From ZC4RG19 sp017577565 (lineage in GTDB: Bacteria > Actinomycetota > Acidimicrobiia > Acidimicrobiales > VFJN01), in assembly GCA_047459075.1 (NCBI GenBank), contig VSCH01000006.1:35348-99347 (forward strand): a stretch of DNA of 64,000 bases. Direction: 5' to 3'. Below are positions 50,287 through 58,649 of the stretch, one piece after another (the first letter of the stretch is position 1; each line of letters starts with the position of its first letter). The position numbers and the translations under genes are program-made. A model generated the notes under the pieces. It was given only the letters and a program-made list of their open reading frames with translations, had not been told where the DNA came from and ran no database searches.

Positions 50287-51363
50287 ATGGCTGCACCCAC
50301 GCTCGAGCAGATCACACGGGCTCCCAAGGTGCTGCTGCACGACCACCTCGACGGCGGTCTGCGGCCGAGCACCGTCGTCGAGCTGGCCAAGGAGGCCGGG
50401 CACACGCTGCCGACCACCGACCCGGAGGAGCTCGGCCGCTGGTTCACCGCCGGCGCGCACCGCCACGACCTCGACCTCTACCTCGAGACCTTCGAGCACA
50501 CGGTCGCGGTCATGCAGACCAAGGACGCGCTCATGCGGGTGGCCGCCGAGTGCGCCGAGGACCTGGCCGACGACGGCATCGTCTACGCCGAGGTCCGCTT
50601 CGCCCCCGAGCTGCACCTCCAGGGCGGCCTGACCCTCGACGAGGTCGTCGAGGCGGTGCTGGAGGGCTTCCGGATCGGCAGCGCCGGGCGCGACATCACC
50701 ATCGGGACGCTCGCCACCGCCATGCGCCACGCGGCGAACTCGCTGGAGATCGCCGAGCTGGCCCTGCGCCACCGGGACGAGGGCGTCGTGGGCTTCGACA
50801 TCGCCGGCAGCGAGGCCGGCCACCCGCCGACCCGCCACCTGGCGGCGTTCCAGGAGGTCGCCAAGGCCAACGGCCACATCACCATCCACGCCGGCGAGGC
50901 CTTCGGCCTGCCCTCCATCTGGGAGGCGCTGCAGCTGTGCGGGGCCGAGCGCCTCGGGCACGGGGTCCGCATCGTCGACGACATCACCTTCGACGAGAAC
51001 GGCCGCCCCCGCCTCGGCCGGCTGGCGGCCTTCGTGCGCGACCGGCGCGTGCCCCTGGAGATGTGCCCGAGCTCCAACGTGCACACCGGCGCCGCGCCGT
51101 CGATCGCCGAGCACCCCATCGGGCTGCTGACCCGCCTGCGGTTCCGGGTGACGGTCAACACCGACAACCGGCTGATGTCCGACGTCACGCTGTCCCGCGA
51201 GCTGCACAACCTCGTGGAGGCCTTCGGCTTCGGCTGGGACGAGATCGAGTGGCTGACCGTCAACGCCATGAAGTCGGCCTTCTGGCCCTTCGACCAGCGG
51301 CTGCGGATCATCCAGGGGAAGATCAAGCCGGGCTTCGCCGCCCTGCGGGCCGAGGAGCTGTGA
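50287..51363 (+). CDS. add: Adenosine deaminase
   Basis: Add converts adenosine and deoxyadenosine to inosine forms, the substrate of the purine nucleoside phosphorylase nearby. The 358-residue TIM-barrel zinc enzyme has LLHDHLDGGLRPSTV (two zinc histidines), VGFDIAGSEAGHP, TIHAGEAFG (zinc His and catalytic Glu), RLGHGVRI (catalytic His) and VNTDNRLMS (Asp). ATG 50287 is 5 nt after TACCCT; a GTG at 50227 would add 20 unlikely residues. deoC follows after 25 nt with its own -10 element. Confidence 0.94.
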   Translation: MAAPTLEQITRAPKVLLHDHLDGGLRPSTVVELAKEAGHTLPTTDPEELGRWFTAGAHRHDLDLYLETFEHTVAVMQTKDALMRVAAECAEDLADDGIVYAEVRFAPELHLQGGLTLDEVVEAVLEGFRIGSAGRDITIGTLATAMRHAANSLEIAELALRHRDEGVVGFDIAGSEAGHPPTRHLAAFQEVAKANGHITIHAGEAFGLPSIWEALQLCGAERLGHGVRIVDDITFDENGRPRLGRLAAFVRDRRVPLEMCPSSNVHTGAAPSIAEHPIGLLTRLRFRVTVNTDNRLMSDVTLSRELHNLVEAFGFGWDEIEWLTVNAMKSAFWPFDQRLRIIQGKIKPGFAALRAEEL

Positions 51364-51376
51364 GGGCCCCGCTGGT

Positions 51377-51382
51377 TACCCT
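51377..51382 (+). promoter_or_regulatory. -10 element, leaderless type, for deoC
   Basis: TACCCT, identical to the add hexamer, ends 6 nt before the GTG at 51389. Add and deoC thus appear to have twin promoters. Confidence 0.45.
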
Positions 51383-51388
51383 GGGCGC

Positions 51389-52342
51389 GTGACCACCACG
51401 ACCTCGGCACCGTCGCTCGCCGACGTGACGGCGTCGGACGCGGCGCTGCGCCGCTTCCTCCACGGGCTGCCCGGCGTCGACCAGGTGGGCGCCGAGGCCC
51501 GGGCGGCGACGCTGGCCACGCGCTCGATCAAGACCACCGCCAAGCGGTTCGCGCTCGACCTCGCCATCCGCATGGTCGACCTGACGACGCTCGAGGGGCA
51601 GGACACCCCGGGGAAGGTCCGGGCCCTGTGCGCCAAGGCGCAGCGGCCCGACCCGACCGACCCGTCCTGCCCCCCGGTGGCGGCGGTGTGCGTCTACGGC
51701 GACCTGGTGCCGGTGGCCGTCGAGGCGCTGCGGGGGTCGGGCATCCGGGTGGCCGCGGTCGCCACCGCCTTCCCGTCGGGCCGGGCGCCGCTCGAGGTCA
51801 AGCTGGCCGACGTGCGGGCCGCCGTCGAGGCGGGCGCCGAGGAGATCGACATGGTCATCGACCGGGGCGCCTTCCTCGCCGGGCGCTACCTGGCGGTGCA
51901 CGACGAGATCGTGGCCGTGAAGGAGGCCTGCGGCGACGCCCACCTGAAGGTCATCCTCGAGACCGGCGAGCTGGCGACCTACGACAACGTCAAGCGGGCG
52001 TCGTGGCTGGCCATGCTGGCCGGGGCCGACTTCGTCAAGACCTCGACCGGCAAGGTCTCCCCCGCCGCCACCCTGCCCGTCGCGCTCGTCATGCTCGAAG
52101 CGGCCCGCGACTTCCGCGACCGGACCGGCCGGCGGGTGGGGGTCAAGGTCGCCGGGGGCATCCGCGCCGCCAAGGACGCCATCCGCTACCTCGTGATCGT
52201 CAACGAGACCTGCGGCGACGACTGGCTCACGCCCGACGCCTTCCGCTTCGGCGCCTCGTCGCTCCTCAACGACCTGCTGATGCAGCGCGAGAAGACCGTC
52301 ACCGGCCGCTACGCCGGCCCCGACCACTTCACCCTCGACTGA
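51389..52342 (+). CDS. deoC: Deoxyribose-phosphate aldolase
   Basis: DeoC cleaves 2-deoxyribose 5-phosphate to glyceraldehyde 3-phosphate and acetaldehyde. The 317-residue class I aldolase is of the longer, human-like type. Key residues are visible in DMVIDRGAFLAG (Asp), HLKVILETGEL (Lys) and the Schiff-base lysine of ADFVKTSTGKVSP, with VGVKVAGGIRAAKDAI at the phosphate site. The GTG at 51389 follows a TACCCT -10. Two aldehyde dehydrogenase genes follow immediately, able to take the acetaldehyde further. Confidence 0.94.
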   Translation: MTTTTSAPSLADVTASDAALRRFLHGLPGVDQVGAEARAATLATRSIKTTAKRFALDLAIRMVDLTTLEGQDTPGKVRALCAKAQRPDPTDPSCPPVAAVCVYGDLVPVAVEALRGSGIRVAAVATAFPSGRAPLEVKLADVRAAVEAGAEEIDMVIDRGAFLAGRYLAVHDEIVAVKEACGDAHLKVILETGELATYDNVKRASWLAMLAGADFVKTSTGKVSPAATLPVALVMLEAARDFRDRTGRRVGVKVAGGIRAAKDAIRYLVIVNETCGDDWLTPDAFRFGASSLLNDLLMQREKTVTGRYAGPDHFTLD

Positions 52343-52353
52343 GGGGTCCCGCC

Positions 52354-53784
52354 ATGTTCGAGTACGCACCGGCGCCCGAGTCCCGGTCGATCGTCGACAT
52401 CGCCCCCAGCTACGGGCTGTTCATCGACGGCGAGATGGTCGACCCGATCGACGGGCACCCGTTCAAGACGGTCAACCCGGCCACCGAGGAGGTGCTGTCC
52501 GAGGTCGTGGCCGCCGGTCCCGCGGACGTCGACCGGGCCGTCGCCGCCGCCCGCCGCGCCTACGAGGAGGTGTGGTCGCGCCTGCCCGGGCGCGAGCGGG
52601 GCAAGTACCTGTTCCGCATCGCCCGCCTCGTGCAGGAGCGGTCGCGCGAGCTGGCGGTGCTCGAGACGATCGACAACGGCAAGCCGATCCGCGAGAGCCG
52701 CGACGTCGACCTCCCCCTCGTCGCGGCGCACTTCTTCTACCACGCCGGCTGGGCCGACAAGCTGGCCTACGCGGGCTTCGGGCCCGACCCCCGGCCGCTC
52801 GGCGTGGCCGGGCAGGTCATCCCCTGGAACTTCCCGCTGCTCATGCTGGCCTGGAAGGTCGCCCCGGCCCTGGCGACCGGCAACACCGTGGTGCTGAAGC
52901 CGGCGGAGACGACGCCGCTCACCGCCCTGGCCTTCGCCGACATCTGCCGGCAGGCCGAGCTGCCGCCCGGCGTCGTCAACATCGTCACCGGGGCCGGGGA
53001 CACCGGCCGGGCGCTGGTCGAGCACCCGGGCGTCGACAAGGTGGCCTTCACCGGCTCCACCGAGGTCGGTCGCCAGATCGCCCGGTCGCTCGCCGGCAGC
53101 CGCAAGAAGCTCACCCTCGAGCTGGGCGGCAAGGCGGCCAACGTCGTCTTCGACGACGCCCCGCTCGACCAGGCCGTCGAGGGGATCGTCAACGGCATCT
53201 TCTTCAACCAGGGCCACGTGTGCTGCGCGGGCAGCCGCCTGCTCGTCCAGGAGTCCATCGCGGAGGAGCTGCTCGAGCGGCTGAAGCGGCGCCTGCGGAC
53301 GCTCCGGCTCGGCGACCCGCTCGACAAGAACACCGACATCGGCGCCATCAACAGCCAGGCCCAGCTGGACAAGATCCGCACGCTGTCCGAGATCGGCGAG
53401 CAGGAGGGCGCCGAGCGCTGGTCGCCGCCGTGCGAGCTGCCCGAGCGCGGCTACTGGTTCCCGCCCACCGTGTTCACCGGCGTGAGCCAGGCCCACCGCA
53501 TCGCCCGGGAGGAGATCTTCGGTCCCGTGCTCTCCGTGCTCACCTTCCGCACCCCGGCCGAGGCGGTCGAGAAGGCCAACAACACGCCCTACGGCCTGTC
53601 CGCCGGCGTCTGGACCGAGAAGGGCAGCCGCATCCTCTGGATGGCCCAGCGCCTGCGGGCCGGCGTCGTGTGGGCCAACACGTTCAACCGCTTCGACCCG
53701 ACCAGCCCCTTCGGCGGCTACAAGGAGTCGGGCTTCGGCCGCGAGGGCGGCCGTCACGGCCTGGAGGCCTACCTCGATGTCTGA
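52354..53784 (+). CDS. Aldehyde dehydrogenase
   Basis: The 476-residue NAD(P)-dependent enzyme has VIPWNFPLLMLAWKVAPALATGN (catalytic Asn and cofactor loop), FTGSTEVGRQIA, the general base in LTLELGGKAANVVF, the nucleophile region FNQGHVCCAGSRL, and EEIFGPVLSVLTF. It most likely oxidises acetaldehyde released by DeoC, which starts 965 nt upstream and ends 11 nt before this ATG. Two adjacent cysteines occur at the nucleophile site. The 3' end overlaps the next ALDH-like gene by 8 nt. Confidence 0.9.
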   Translation: MFEYAPAPESRSIVDIAPSYGLFIDGEMVDPIDGHPFKTVNPATEEVLSEVVAAGPADVDRAVAAARRAYEEVWSRLPGRERGKYLFRIARLVQERSRELAVLETIDNGKPIRESRDVDLPLVAAHFFYHAGWADKLAYAGFGPDPRPLGVAGQVIPWNFPLLMLAWKVAPALATGNTVVLKPAETTPLTALAFADICRQAELPPGVVNIVTGAGDTGRALVEHPGVDKVAFTGSTEVGRQIARSLAGSRKKLTLELGGKAANVVFDDAPLDQAVEGIVNGIFFNQGHVCCAGSRLLVQESIAEELLERLKRRLRTLRLGDPLDKNTDIGAINSQAQLDKIRTLSEIGEQEGAERWSPPCELPERGYWFPPTVFTGVSQAHRIAREEIFGPVLSVLTFRTPAEAVEKANNTPYGLSAGVWTEKGSRILWMAQRLRAGVVWANTFNRFDPTSPFGGYKESGFGREGGRHGLEAYLDV

Positions 53785-54643
53785 CCGCCTGTCCGTGCGC
53801 AAGACCTACAAGCTCTTCGTCGGCGGCGCGTTCCCCCGCTCGGAGTCGGGCCGCAGCTACGAGGTGCGGTCGGCCGACGGCCGCTTCCTCGCCAACGCGG
53901 CGCTGGCCTCCCGCAAGGACGCCCGCGACGCCGTCGTCGCCGCCCGCAAGGCGTTCCCCGGCTGGTCGGGCGCGACCGCCTACAACCGGGGGCAGGTGCT
54001 CTACCGGGTGGCCGAGGTGCTGGAGGGGCGGCGGGCGCAGTTCGTCGCCGAGCTGGTCGACGCCGAGGGGCTGACCCCCCGGGAGGCCGAGCGGGTCGTC
54101 GACGCCGCCGTCGACCGCTGGGTCTGGTACGCCGGGTGGAGCGACAAGCTGCACCAGGTGCGGGGCTCGTCCAACCCGGTGGCCGGCCCCTACTTCGACT
54201 TCTCGGTGCCCGAGCCCACCGGCGTCGTGGCGGTCGTCGCCCCGGCGTCGCCGCTGCTCGGCCTGGTGTCGGTGGTCGCGCCGGTCATCGTCACCGGCAA
54301 CACCTGCGTCGTCGTGGCGTCCGAGCGCGCCCCGCTGCCGGCGATCACGCTGGCCGAGGTGCTGGCCACCTCGGACGTGCCCGGCGGGGTGGTGAACGTC
54401 CTGACCGGTCGGGTGGCCGAGATCGCCCCCTGGCTGGCCTCGCACATGGACGTGAACGCCATCGACCTGACCGGCGTGGGCGACCCCGAGCTGGCGACCG
54501 AGCTCGAGGCTGCGGCGGCCGAGAACCTGAAGCGGGTGGTCCGCCCGCCCGAGGACGAGCCCGACTGGGCCGCGGACCCCGGCCTCGACCGCATGACGGC
54601 CTTCCTCGAGATCAAGACCGTCTGGCACCCGGTCGGCACCTGA
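53777..54643 (+). CDS. Half-length aldehyde dehydrogenase-like protein, no catalytic cysteine
   Basis: The 288-residue protein keeps the N-terminal half of an aldehyde dehydrogenase: YKLFVGGAFPRSESGRSYEV, the helical RKDARDAVVAARKAFPGWSG, EPTGVVAVVAPASPLLGLVSVVAPVIVTGN (cofactor loop, with PWNFP changed to PASPL so the catalytic Asn is missing) and VPGGVVNVLTG. It then diverges, ending DPGLDRMTAFLEIKTVWHPVG. The general-base ELGG and nucleophile Cys segments do not exist, so it cannot be an active dehydrogenase. It is translationally coupled to the full-length enzyme (8-nt overlap) and probably forms a mixed oligomer or acts as a regulator; this is inference. Confidence 0.78.
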   Translation: MSDRLSVRKTYKLFVGGAFPRSESGRSYEVRSADGRFLANAALASRKDARDAVVAARKAFPGWSGATAYNRGQVLYRVAEVLEGRRAQFVAELVDAEGLTPREAERVVDAAVDRWVWYAGWSDKLHQVRGSSNPVAGPYFDFSVPEPTGVVAVVAPASPLLGLVSVVAPVIVTGNTCVVVASERAPLPAITLAEVLATSDVPGGVVNVLTGRVAEIAPWLASHMDVNAIDLTGVGDPELATELEAAAAENLKRVVRPPEDEPDWAADPGLDRMTAFLEIKTVWHPVGT

Positions 54644-54663
54644 GCGCGGCCGAGCCGCAGCCC

Positions 54664-54679
54664 GCGGGCCCGGGCCCGC
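54664..54679. terminator. Palindrome between convergent genes
   Basis: GCGGGCCCGGGCCCGC is a perfect 16-bp palindrome in the 39-bp gap between the convergent ALDH-like and hydrolase genes. It could fold as a hairpin and serve as a bidirectional terminator; no T-tract. Confidence 0.35.
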
Positions 54680-54682
54680 ACC

Positions 54683-55513
54683 TCAGCCGGTCGGGACGAT
54701 CTCGAGCGGGTAGCCGGCCGGCCAGAGGATCGTCTCGAAGACGAAGTCGGCGGTCCGCTCGCGGATGTCGGCGGCCTGGGTGAGGGCGATGAAGTGGTCG
54801 CCGCCCTCGTAGGCGACGAAGCGGCACGGGCTGCCGGCGTCGGTCGCCTGCTGGCACTGGTCCCGCGCCACCGCGTGGGGGACGATCGTGTCGGCCGTGC
54901 CGCTGAACACGATCGACGGCCCGCGGTCGGGGCTCGGGGCGTGGAACAGCATCCCGGCGATGGCCACCGCGCCGGCCGCCGGCGTGTCGGCGGGGCGGTG
55001 CAGGGCGTGCAGCGCGTTGATGGCGCCGGCCGAGTAGCCCGCCGGCACGATGGCGTCGGGGTCGATGCGGAACTGCTCGGCGTGGTCCTGCAACCAGCGG
55101 ATGGCCGCCAGCGTGTCCTCGTAGGCGTCGTTCGAGGCGGCGATCAGGTCGCCGCCCTCGGGCCGGATGCGGTAGTCGATCGTCACGCCGACGTACCCCC
55201 GCCGGGCCGAGTCCTGGGCGTAGGACGCGAGCTGGTTGCGGTCGCCGGCCCGCCAGGCGCCGCCGAACATCCACATGATCACCGGCCGCTCCTCGGCCGT
55301 GTCGCCCGCGGGCTCGTAGACGTCGAGGCGCAAGGTGATCGGCTCGCCGGTGTGGGTCGTCGTCGTGCGGTACGGGATGCCGGTCGTGGCCTCGTAGCCC
55401 TCGAAGACGACGTCGACGTACCGGGTGCCCTCGGGCCAGTCGCAGCCGGCGAGCGAGCCGGCGGCCACCGCGACCACGGCGGCGACGGACAGCAGGCGAC
55501 GAACGATCCCCAT
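54683..55513 (-). CDS. Alpha/beta-hydrolase lipoprotein (esterase-like)
   Basis: The 276-residue protein has a lipoprotein signal (hydrophobic stretch ending LAGC, Cys24), so it is tethered outside the membrane. The hydrolase core shows the oxyanion segment MWMFGGAWRAGD, nucleophile elbow VPAGYSAGAINAL (Ser), acid region FSGTADTIVP (Asp) and histidine in YEGGDHFIAL. This is the BD-FAE/carboxylesterase-like group that acts on esters of sugars or small molecules. The ATG at 55513 is preceded by GAGGAGGGGG. The substrate is unknown. Confidence 0.82.
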   Translation of the reverse strand: MGIVRRLLSVAAVVAVAAGSLAGCDWPEGTRYVDVVFEGYEATTGIPYRTTTTHTGEPITLRLDVYEPAGDTAEERPVIMWMFGGAWRAGDRNQLASYAQDSARRGYVGVTIDYRIRPEGGDLIAASNDAYEDTLAAIRWLQDHAEQFRIDPDAIVPAGYSAGAINALHALHRPADTPAAGAVAIAGMLFHAPSPDRGPSIVFSGTADTIVPHAVARDQCQQATDAGSPCRFVAYEGGDHFIALTQAADIRERTADFVFETILWPAGYPLEIVPTG

Positions 55514-55619
55514 CGGTCCCCCTCCTCGGCGCTGCCCGCACCCTACTCGCGCCCCGCGCCCGGCGGCCGGGCCGTGGCCGATCCGCCCACGGCGCGTGGC
55601 CAGGGTGTTGACTGGCACC

Positions 55620-56597
55620 GTGGGCGACGTGCGCACGCACGCCTTCCGGAAGGGCGTGCTCGAGGACGAGGGCTTCCCGGTCGCCGAGGTCACCGACCGG
55701 CTGGCCCGTCCGGACGTGCTCGTCTGGGTCGACGTCGTCGACGCCGGCCCCGACGACCTGCGCCCGCTGGCGGCGGAGCTGGGCCTGCACGACCTCGCCG
55801 TCGAGGACGCGGTCGAGCCGCACCAGCGCCCCAAGGTCGACCGCTACCCCACCCACCTGTTCGTCACCTGGAAGGTGGTCGACCTCGACCCCGACCGCCG
55901 GCGCCTGGTCACCGCCGAGGTCGACGCCTTCGTCGGCGACCGGTGGGTGGTCACGGCCCGCGAGCCCGGCGCCGGGTCGACCGAGGCGGCGCTGCGGGGC
56001 TGGTCCGCCCGGCCGGAGCTGGTCGCGCTGGGGCCCGGCGCCCTCGTCCACGGGCTGCTCGACCAGGCCGTGGACGGCTACATGGACGTGCTCGACCGCA
56101 TCGAGGACGCCCTCGACGACGTCGCCGACGAGATCTTCTCCGGCAGGCCGCTGCCCCCCGACCGGCAGCGGGAGTGGTTCGACATGCGGCGGGCGGTGAC
56201 CCGGCTCCACCGCCTGGTGCTACCGCTGCGCGAGGCGCTCAGCACGCTGCTGCACCGGGAGCACGAGCTCGTGCAGCCGGCCCTGCTCCCCTACTGGCAG
56301 GACCTCTACGACCACGTCGTCACCGTCACCGAGGCGACCGACGGCCTGCGCGACCTGTGCGCGTCGCTGTCGGACGCCGACCTGAGCCTGCGCGACTACC
56401 GCCAGAACCAGGTCATGAAGACGGTGTCGAGCTGGGCGGCGATCATCGCCGTGCCCACCCTGGTCACCGGCGTCTACGGCATGAACGTGCCGTTCCCCGG
56501 CGAGGGCGAGGTCCACGGCGTCGTCACCGCCCTGGCGCTGATCGTCGCCGCCTCGGTCGGGCTGTACGTGCTGTTCCGCCGGCGCGGGTGGCTGTAG
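55620..56597 (+). CDS. corA: CorA-family magnesium/cobalt transporter
   Basis: The 325-residue protein has a large soluble N-terminal domain (VWVDVVDAGPDDLRPLAAELGLHDLAVED), a long stalk helix and two C-terminal helices, with the pore motif YGMNVPFPGEGE (GMN signature) between them. CorA forms pentameric channels for Mg2+ and related ions. Start choice is uncertain: GTG 55605 and TTG 55608 are in frame, but CAGGGT at 55601-55606 looks like a -10 and would place the start at GTG 55620. There is no good ribosome site. It ends 53 nt before the radical SAM gene. Confidence 0.88.
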   Translation: MGDVRTHAFRKGVLEDEGFPVAEVTDRLARPDVLVWVDVVDAGPDDLRPLAAELGLHDLAVEDAVEPHQRPKVDRYPTHLFVTWKVVDLDPDRRRLVTAEVDAFVGDRWVVTAREPGAGSTEAALRGWSARPELVALGPGALVHGLLDQAVDGYMDVLDRIEDALDDVADEIFSGRPLPPDRQREWFDMRRAVTRLHRLVLPLREALSTLLHREHELVQPALLPYWQDLYDHVVTVTEATDGLRDLCASLSDADLSLRDYRQNQVMKTVSSWAAIIAVPTLVTGVYGMNVPFPGEGEVHGVVTALALIVAASVGLYVLFRRRGWL

Positions 56598-56638
56598 ACC
56601 GTGAACCGCACGCCTGTTCGCCGGGTACGTACGTTCGC

Positions 56639-56644
56639 TACAGT
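56639..56644 (+). promoter_or_regulatory. -10 element, leaderless type, for the radical SAM gene
   Basis: TACAGT ends 6 nt before the ATG at 56651. The preceding GTACGTACGTTCG is a self-complementary-looking patch that may hold an operator. Confidence 0.45.
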
Positions 56645-56650
56645 GGCGGC

Positions 56651-57742
56651 ATGACCGGCCTGCGGTGGCAGCTGGCCGACGAGCCCCGGCCGCAGCAGAC
56701 GCTCTTCGACGAGCCGATCTTCGAGCGCCAGCCCGGCCGCGGCGAGTTCCGGGGCCTCGAGTTCCTGCACGTGCGGGCCCAGCGGATCATCAACGAGGTC
56801 AAGGGCGCCCCGTTCGGGTTCCGCTACACCGTCAACCCCTACCGGGGCTGCACGCACGCCTGCACCTACTGCTTCGCCCGCCCCTCCCACACCTACCTCG
56901 ACCTCGACGCCGACCGCGACTTCGAGCGCCGCATCGTCGTCAAGGTCAACGCGGTCTCCCGCCTGCGCGCCGAGCTCGACCCCCGGCGGTGGCGGGGCGA
57001 CCTCATCGCCATGGGCACCAACACCGACCCGTACCAGCGGGCCGAGGGCAAGTACCGCCTCACCCGCGGCATCGTCGAGGTGCTCATCGAGCGGGCCAAC
57101 CCGTTCTCGATCCTCACCAAGTCGACGCTCGTGCTGCGCGACCTCGACCTGCTCGTCGAGGCGGCCCGGCGCACGACCGTGCGGGTCAACCTGTCCATCG
57201 GCACGCTCGACGAGGACGTGTGGCGGGCCACCGAGCCGGGCACGCCCCACCCCCGGCGGCGGGTGCGGGCGATCGAGCAGCTCAACGAGGCCGGCGTCCC
57301 GTGCGGGGTCCTCGTCGCGCCGGTGCTGCCCGGCCTGTCCGACGCACCCGAGCAGCTCGAGGCCGTCGTCGAGGCGTGCGTGGCCGCGGGGGCGCGGTCG
57401 ATCTCGACCGTGCTGCTCCACCTGCGCCCGGGCGTCGACGCCGTCTTCCTCGACCGGCTGGCCGAGACGCACCCCCACCTGGTCGCCGACTACCGGCGCC
57501 GCTACCGCGACCGGGCCTACCTCCCCGCCGCCGAGCAGCGGGCCCACGAGGCGCTGGTCCGCGACCTGGCCCGGCGCCACGGCGTCCGGGCGGTCGAGCG
57601 CACCGACGCCGAGCACATGACCGGGCGCCCGGCCCGGCCGGAGCAGCGGGTCGAGGTCCCCCGCCGCCGGCGGACGGCGCACCCGGAACCGACCGCCGTC
57701 CCCGCGGCTCAGGAGGACGCGACCCAGCTCTCGCTGCTCTGA
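56651..57742 (+). CDS. Rv2578c-family radical SAM protein
   Basis: The 363-residue protein has the cluster-binding motif in YRGCTHACTYCFARP (C-x3-C-x2-C) for a [4Fe-4S] and S-adenosylmethionine, then LIAMGTNTDPYQRAEGKYRLTRGIVEVL, PFSILTKSTLVLRDLDLL and VNLSIGTLDEDVWRATEPG. These define the SplB-like/Rv2578c subfamily of actinobacteria. Related proteins include spore photoproduct lyases, but no reaction is established for this branch. The C-terminal 40 residues are Arg/Pro-rich and low-complexity. Its last 34 nt overlap the convergent MmyB-like gene. Confidence 0.87.
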   Translation: MTGLRWQLADEPRPQQTLFDEPIFERQPGRGEFRGLEFLHVRAQRIINEVKGAPFGFRYTVNPYRGCTHACTYCFARPSHTYLDLDADRDFERRIVVKVNAVSRLRAELDPRRWRGDLIAMGTNTDPYQRAEGKYRLTRGIVEVLIERANPFSILTKSTLVLRDLDLLVEAARRTTVRVNLSIGTLDEDVWRATEPGTPHPRRRVRAIEQLNEAGVPCGVLVAPVLPGLSDAPEQLEAVVEACVAAGARSISTVLLHLRPGVDAVFLDRLAETHPHLVADYRRRYRDRAYLPAAEQRAHEALVRDLARRHGVRAVERTDAEHMTGRPARPEQRVEVPRRRRTAHPEPTAVPAAQEDATQLSLL

Positions 57743-58563
57743 GCGCCCCGGCGGGCGGCGGCCGACCGCAACGCCTCCTCGGTGGCCCGGTCGGCGGGGA
57801 AGAACGACTCGATGGACAGCTCCTCGACCGTCACGTCCCGGGCGGTCCCGAAGGTGGCGATCGTGCTGAAGAACCGCAGCGGCCCGGCCTCGGACCGGAG
57901 CTCGAGGGGGACGAACAGGCGGCTGGCCACGTCCTCGTCGGCGGGCGTGGCGACGACGCCCGGGTAGCCGCACACCTCGTCGAGCAGGGCGGCCAGCGCC
58001 GGGTCCCCGTAGAGGTCGACCTCGCGCCGCAGGCGGGCGACGAGGTGGGCCGACCACTGGTCGAGGTTGGCGATGCGGGGCGCGAGCCCGTCGGGGTGGA
58101 GGCTGGCCCGCAGGACGTTGGCGGGCGGGGCGAGCAGCGCGGGGTCGACGCCGGCGGCCAGCACGCCGAGGGCGGCGTCGTTGGCGGCCACCAGGTCCCA
58201 GTGCCGGTCGACGACGACGGCGGGGAACGGCTCGTGCCCCCGCAGGACGACCCCCAGCGCGGCCCGCACCGGCGCCATCTCGGCGTCGTCCAGCGGCCGG
58301 TGGCCGTAGACGGGGGCGTACCCGGCGGCGAGCAGCATGGCGTTGCGCTCCCGGAGGGGGACGTCGAGGTGCTCGGCCAGGTGCAGGATCAGCTCGCGGC
58401 TCGGCCGGGCCCGCCCGGTCTCCACGAAGCTCAGGTGCCGAGTCGACACGCCGGCCTCGCTGGCCAGGTCGAGCTGGCTGCGGCGCCGCCGCAGCCGCCA
58501 CGCCCGGAGCAGCTCCCCGACCGTCCGCTCCCCGGCCGGCCGCGGCGGGGTGGTCGTCGCCAT
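57709..58563 (-). CDS. MmyB-like helix-turn-helix regulator
   Basis: The 284-residue protein begins with an XRE-type helix-turn-helix (LRAWRLRRRRSQLDLASEAGVSTRHLSFVETGRARPSRELIL) and continues with a PAS-like ligand domain of the MmyB kind (PFPAVVVDRHWDLVAANDAALGVL ... GPLRFFSTIATFGTARDVTVEELSIESFFPAD). It was probably built to sense a small hydrophobic molecule or fatty acid. TAGCGT (minus strand, 58570-58575) ends 6 nt before its ATG. It lies divergent to soxR with 86 bp between starts. Confidence 0.86.
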   Translation of the reverse strand: MATTTPPRPAGERTVGELLRAWRLRRRRSQLDLASEAGVSTRHLSFVETGRARPSRELILHLAEHLDVPLRERNAMLLAAGYAPVYGHRPLDDAEMAPVRAALGVVLRGHEPFPAVVVDRHWDLVAANDAALGVLAAGVDPALLAPPANVLRASLHPDGLAPRIANLDQWSAHLVARLRREVDLYGDPALAALLDEVCGYPGVVATPADEDVASRLFVPLELRSEAGPLRFFSTIATFGTARDVTVEELSIESFFPADRATEEALRSAAARRGAQSSESWVASS

Positions 58564-58569
58564 GCCCCG

Positions 58570-58575
58570 ACGCTA
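58570..58575 (-). promoter_or_regulatory. -10 element, leaderless type, for the MmyB-like gene
   Basis: TAGCGT on the minus strand ends 6 nt before the ATG at 58563. Confidence 0.45.
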
Positions 58576-58615
58576 CCGGGGCCGGCCGGGGCGGCGCCGG
58601 GCAGATGTGAAGCTC

Positions 58616-58630
58616 ACCTCAACGTGAGGT
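58616..58630. promoter_or_regulatory. Candidate SoxR operator
   Basis: ACCTCA-ACG-TGAGGT is a perfect 6-bp inverted repeat around a 3-bp centre. It ends 6 bp before the TAGGCT -10 of soxR, so it lies between the -35 and -10 positions as MerR-family operators do. Its arms match the CCTCA/TGAGG ends of known SoxR boxes, but the total length (15) is shorter. A flanking GTGA...TCAC pair (58607-58610 and 58614-58617) overlaps it. Confidence 0.55.
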
Positions 58631-58636
58631 CACCGG

Positions 58637-58642
58637 TAGGCT
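58637..58642 (+). promoter_or_regulatory. -10 element, leaderless type, for soxR
   Basis: TAGGCT ends 7 nt before the GTG at 58650. Confidence 0.5.
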
Positions 58643-58649
58643 GCCCGCC

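Noticed and set aside
54136..54783. A 215-codon plus-strand frame over the ALDH-like gene, possible missing half of the enzyme by frameshift
   Set aside because: Its translation has no aldehyde dehydrogenase Glu or Cys motifs, so the half-length gene is not explained by a simple frameshift.
56595..56640. LexA (SOS) box before the radical SAM gene, from GAAC...GTTC
   Set aside because: The GAAC and GTTC halves are 9 bp apart rather than the 4 of actinobacterial LexA boxes, so it does not fit.
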